Shown one piece after another: positions 61,141 to 64,000 of a DNA stretch of 64,000 nt. The translations under genes were made by a program, and so were the position numbers. Under the pieces are notes generated by a model, which was not told where the DNA came from, ran no database searches, and saw only the letters and a list, made by a program, of their open reading frames with translations. The DNA is taken from contig NZ_JAELXW010000026.1 in assembly GCF_016428645.1 (NCBI RefSeq), positions 33,531-97,530 of the forward strand. Direction: 5' to 3'. This DNA is from Glycomyces salinus. GTDB taxonomy: Bacteria > Actinomycetota > Actinomycetes > Mycobacteriales > Micromonosporaceae. Position 1 is the stretch's first letter; every line of letters starts with the position of its first letter.

Positions 61141-62403
61141 ATGCAAGCCGTCTCGACATCTCCCGGGGCCGAATTGGATCCCGGGGCCGCCGCGGCCCGA
61201 TACACCGAGGCCGGGGGCGGTGAGCTCGAAACCGGCGCCACTCTGGTGGTCTACCGGCTCGGAGCGGAAGCCTTCCACGTCGCCGTGCTCCGGGAGGCGG
61301 GGGACCGGTGGCTGGTCGCCTCGGAGCTGAGGGCCGAGATCGGCGGCCGCGACTTCGACGAGCTGCTGCTCGCCTACGAATCCGGTCGGCACCGCGACGC
61401 CGACCCGGGGTTCTGGGATCGGATCGACGGTCCGGCCGGCGCCGACGACGAAGCGCTTCGGGCCGGGCTGCTGGAGGAGATCCGGCGGGCCAGGGAGCGG
61501 CTCTCCGACGTCACCGAGGCCGCGATCGCCATCCCCGGCGCGGCCATGGAGCCGAGTATCGGCCGCTTCGAGCTCGAGGCCCGCATCCGCGACCTGGTCG
61601 AGCAGACCGTGGACCTGGTCGAGGAGGTCCTCCGGGACGCGAGCGTCTCGGTCGGCGACCTGTCCGGGCTGCTCCTGGTCGGCGGGGCCGCGCGCACGCC
61701 GCTGGTGGCGGCCGAGTTGGGCCGTCGGTTCGGGATCGAGGCGGTCTTCTCGGACGGGCCGCCGCCGTACCGCGGCGACGGGTCCGAGGGCGAACCGGCG
61801 GCCGTTGCTGCCATCGATGGGCCGCCGCCCGGTCGCAGGCGCGTTCTCGCGCGTGCGGGCGTGCTCGCCGTGGCGCTCCTGGCGCTGGTGGCGGCGGGGG
61901 CTGTCTTCGGGACGCGGCTGGGGGACCACGAGTCGCCGCAGGCCCAGTCCGAGACCGGTGGCGCGGCCCCGGAGGAGGACGAGCGGTCGGAGGCCGGCGG
62001 CGAGGAGTCGCGCACCCCGGACGACGCCGATTCGAGTGGGAGCGGCGGTCAGGAGTCCCCGCGGCCCGAGGGCCTGAGCGGGCCGGCCGGCGAGCACGGA
62101 TCTCCCGAGGCGAGCTCGACGCCTTCCGGCGAGCAGGAGGATTCTTCATCGGAGGCGGCCCCGGAAGGGGCGGTGCCCGACCTCATCGGCCTGTCCGCCG
62201 CCGAGGCCGGCGAGGAGCTCTCGGCGGCCGGGTTCGCCGAGGTCGAGTACGCGGTCGAGGAGCGGTCGATCTTCGACTTCTCCCACGAGAACTGCGAGGT
62301 CGTCGGGCAGGACCCCGGCCCCGGTTCCGCGGAGCCCTTCGGTGAGACGATCACGGTCACCTTCTCCCACACCGACAGCGACGGTTCCGGCTGCTTCGAG
62401 TAG
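61141..62403 (+). CDS. degenerate half-Hsp70 fused to membrane span and PASTA-like domain
   Basis: A 420-residue protein. Residues about 35-215 resemble only the second half of the Hsp70 ATPase: LRAEIGGRDFDELL, the helical IRDLVEQTVDLVEEVL, and LLVGGAARTPLVAAELGRRFG (adenosine motif). The phosphate loop normally DLGGGT reads RLGAEAF, and the first lobe is missing, so ATPase activity is unlikely. A span (VLAVALLALVAAGAVFG) lies near 240-257, a Ser/Glu/Pro linker follows, and a C-terminal PASTA-like domain starts VPDLIGLSAAEAGEELSAAG. The PASTA part, outside the cell, could bind wall precursors. ATG 61141. Confidence 0.72.
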   Translation: MQAVSTSPGAELDPGAAAARYTEAGGGELETGATLVVYRLGAEAFHVAVLREAGDRWLVASELRAEIGGRDFDELLLAYESGRHRDADPGFWDRIDGPAGADDEALRAGLLEEIRRARERLSDVTEAAIAIPGAAMEPSIGRFELEARIRDLVEQTVDLVEEVLRDASVSVGDLSGLLLVGGAARTPLVAAELGRRFGIEAVFSDGPPPYRGDGSEGEPAAVAAIDGPPPGRRRVLARAGVLAVALLALVAAGAVFGTRLGDHESPQAQSETGGAAPEEDERSEAGGEESRTPDDADSSGSGGQESPRPEGLSGPAGEHGSPEASSTPSGEQEDSSSEAAPEGAVPDLIGLSAAEAGEELSAAGFAEVEYAVEERSIFDFSHENCEVVGQDPGPGSAEPFGETITVTFSHTDSDGSGCFE

Positions 62404-62444
62404 CCCGCCCGGCCGAGGCCCGGGACCGGCGGCCGACACTTGAA

Positions 62445-62458
62445 AGCACGATCGTGCT
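62445..62458. promoter_or_regulatory. perfect palindromic operator at the TetR gene
   Basis: AGCACGATCGTGCT is a 14-base perfect palindrome, overlapping a -10-like TATTTT (62458-62463) directly before the GTG at 62470. This is the place for self-repression. Confidence 0.7.
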
Positions 62459-62469
62459 ATTTTCGGAGG

Positions 62470-63051
62470 GTGCGCAAAGGCGAACTCACCAGGCAGGCGA
62501 TCCTCGACGTCGCCGTCCGCATGGCCCGCTTCAACGGGCTGTCCGGGCTGACGATCGGGTCCCTGGCCAGCGCCTGCGACATGTCGAAGTCGGGTCTGTA
62601 CGCCCACTTCAGGTCCAAGGAGGCCCTCCAGCTGGCGGTCATGGAGCGCAACTCGGAGCAGTTCAGCGAGGAGGTCGTGCGGCCTGCGCTGGCCAAGCCC
62701 CGCGGCGTCGCCCGCCTCCAGGCCCTGGTCGAGTTCTGGATGCAGTGGTACGCCCACCCGGGCGGCTGCCTGTTCCTGGCCGCCGGGGCCGAGTTCGACG
62801 ACATGACCGGTCCGCTGCACGACCAGATGGTGAGCGACCAGCGCCGCCTGCTCGACTCCCTGGCCCGGATCGCCGCGACCGCGGTCGACGAGGGCGAGCT
62901 CCGCGAGGACACCGACGTCTTCCAGGTGGGCCAGGAGGTCTTCGGCGTCCTGTTGTCCTACAACTGGATGAGCCGCATTCTCTCCTATCCCGACGCAGCC
63001 GAGCGCGCTTGGACGGCGTTCAACCGGCTGATCGAAAGCTACCGAGTCTGA
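62470..63051 (+). CDS. TetR-family transcriptional regulator
   Basis: A 193-residue protein. The N-terminal helix-turn-helix is LTIGSLASACDMSKSGLYAHFRSKEAL (residues about 24-50, read in two parts); the all-helical ligand domain has MERNSEQFSEEVVRPAL and WYAHPGGCLFLAAGAEFDD. GTG 62470 is used because family similarity begins at RKGELTRQAILDVA; the GGAGG touches it, so a leaderless message is likely. An alternative TTG at 62440 would place the operator inside the gene. Probably controls itself and the hydrolase 20 bases downstream. Confidence 0.88.
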   Translation: MRKGELTRQAILDVAVRMARFNGLSGLTIGSLASACDMSKSGLYAHFRSKEALQLAVMERNSEQFSEEVVRPALAKPRGVARLQALVEFWMQWYAHPGGCLFLAAGAEFDDMTGPLHDQMVSDQRRLLDSLARIAATAVDEGELREDTDVFQVGQEVFGVLLSYNWMSRILSYPDAAERAWTAFNRLIESYRV

Positions 63052-63071
63052 CCCGAAAGGCCTGATGCGAA

Positions 63072-63962
63072 ATGGCTGAAAACCCGACCGGCGGTGGTCG
63101 CAAGAAAAGCACGACCGTTCGTGCTCCTTGGTATCTCCGCGCCGCCTTCCTCGCCGCCGAGCGCTTCGCGCCCGCCCCGGCCGCGAAGCTGCTCGGCAGC
63201 CGGTGGTTCAAGGTCCCAGGCGGCCCCGAGCGCCGCCTGCGGGGCCGGGCCCCGGCCGGTGCCCAGGTGTTCGATCTCGACGCCGGAGGCGTCCGCCTGT
63301 GGGGCTACGACTGGGGCGACGGTCCGCTGGTCTACCTGGTCCACGGCTGGGGCGGCTCGACCGGCGACTTCGAGTACATCGGCGCCTCCCTGGCCGCCGA
63401 GGGCTTCCGCGTGGTCGCCTTCGACTCCCCGAGCCACGGCAACTCCGGGCCCGGGCCCTGGGGCGAGCACTACACCTCGGGCGTCCACATGGCCGACGCG
63501 TTCGAGACGGTGATCGACAAGTTCGGTCCGCCGCACGCGGTCGTGGCGCACTCGCTGGGCTGCCTGACGGCGATGATGGGGATGCGCCAGGCCGGGATCG
63601 AGCCCGAGACCGAGCGCCTGGTGTTCGTCGCCCCGTTCATCGGCGGCTCCGACGGCTTCCGCGACACCCTCGGCTCGATCGTCCCGGTCGGGCCGCGCAT
63701 CCTCTCCAGGGTCATCCCGCTGGCCGAGGAGCGCGCCGAGGTCGAGCTGTCGAAGCTCACGCTCATGGAGCCGACCGCGGCGGCCCCGACCCTGATCGTG
63801 CACGACACCTGGGACCGGCCCAACCCCTTCCGGCACGGGGCGGCGCTGGCCGAGACCTGGCCGAACGCCGAGCTCATGGCCACCTCGGGGCTGGGACACC
63901 GCAAGGTACTGGTCAGCCCGGAGGTCCACCGGCGCGTGACCGGGTTCGTCAAGGGGGAGTAG
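63072..63962 (+). CDS. alpha/beta hydrolase
   Basis: A 296-residue protein. VYLVHGWGGSTGDFEYIG gives the oxyanion-hole motif, VAHSLGCLTAMM the nucleophilic Ser, LIVHDTWDRPNP the acid and SGLGHRKVL the His. No signal peptide. Likely an esterase acting on a small lipophilic compound that may also be the TetR ligand. The last 38 bases of the window hold no gene. Confidence 0.88.
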   Translation: MAENPTGGGRKKSTTVRAPWYLRAAFLAAERFAPAPAAKLLGSRWFKVPGGPERRLRGRAPAGAQVFDLDAGGVRLWGYDWGDGPLVYLVHGWGGSTGDFEYIGASLAAEGFRVVAFDSPSHGNSGPGPWGEHYTSGVHMADAFETVIDKFGPPHAVVAHSLGCLTAMMGMRQAGIEPETERLVFVAPFIGGSDGFRDTLGSIVPVGPRILSRVIPLAEERAEVELSKLTLMEPTAAAPTLIVHDTWDRPNPFRHGAALAETWPNAELMATSGLGHRKVLVSPEVHRRVTGFVKGE

Positions 63963-64000
63963 ACGCAATGCCGTTCGGTTAGGGCTGGGGTGTTGGTGTC

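Noticed and set aside
62440..62469. TTG start for the TetR gene 30 bases upstream
   Set aside because: It would put the palindrome inside the coding region and adds residues unlike the family; GTG 62470 fits better.
1..64000. tRNA, rRNA, riboswitches (B12, TPP, c-di-AMP), prophage or insertion sequences
   Set aside because: Looked for by eye in the gaps, especially before nrdR, thiL and the CAP gene; no convincing element was seen.

Overview
The window is about 64 kb of very GC-rich DNA with dense genes, GTG and TTG starts and many 4-base stop/start overlaps. Gene content and order point to a soil-type actinomycete. The SepIVA-like/DUF177/rpmF/rnc ... smc/ftsY block, the DUF3515/Lrp/thiL/rpmB block and lexA/nrdR/nrdJ are all actinobacterial neighbourhoods. 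I cannot name the genus; a Glycomyces/Stackebrandtia-like or related filamentous lineage is a guess. I see no rRNA, tRNA, CRISPR array, phage or insertion sequence.

Layout. (1) 1-6.9 kb: an extracellular polysaccharide locus on the minus strand (sulfotransferase cut by the window edge, phosphotransferase-like protein, O-antigen-ligase-like membrane protein, Wzz/tyrosine-kinase-like protein), with a divergent membrane-anchored GH26 glycosidase. (2) 6.8-9.6 kb: 3-methyladenine glycosylase, DUF3515 protein, a stand-alone Lrp ligand domain, thiL and rpmB. (3) 9.9-26.9 kb: housekeeping block with a FakA/YloV-like protein, recG, rsmD, coaD, SepIVA-like protein, DUF177 protein, rpmF, rnc, an inverted mutM, a LuxR regulator with a degenerate receiver, a CAP-domain protein, smc, ftsY and a phosphotransferase. 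(4) 27-30.5 kb: redoxin lipoprotein, CcdA-like membrane protein, transglutaminase-like protein and a small basic protein.

(5) 30.5-42.7 kb: a mannan-use locus. On the minus strand lie a substrate-binding lipoprotein, two Opp-type permeases, two ATPases, two very similar LacI repressors and a secreted GH5-CBM2 mannanase; a GH2 beta-mannosidase is divergent. A near-palindrome, ACTTAACCGGTTAAGT or close variants, sits in the promoter regions of the binding protein, the beta-mannosidase and the mannanase. The likely circuit is extracellular cutting of mannan, uptake of oligosaccharides, cytoplasmic hydrolysis to mannose, and repression by one or both LacI proteins.

(6) 42.8-55.4 kb: pyruvate-oxidase-like TPP enzyme, HAD dehalogenase, CobT-like protein, dapF, an nSTAND-WD40 membrane protein, ACT-malic enzyme, hflX and a membrane protein with a repetitive VYGA tail. 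(7) 55.4-64 kb: lexA with a recognisable SOS box, nrdR with an NrdR-box-like site, and a B12-dependent ribonucleotide reductase split by a LAGLIDADG intein. These are followed by a degenerate half-Hsp70 fused to a PASTA-like domain, a TetR regulator with a perfect palindrome at its start, and an alpha/beta hydrolase.

Two genes (smc and the TPP enzyme) lack a stop where their families end and run on as long open frames over neighbouring genes. For smc a single-base frameshift would restore a stop just before ftsY.
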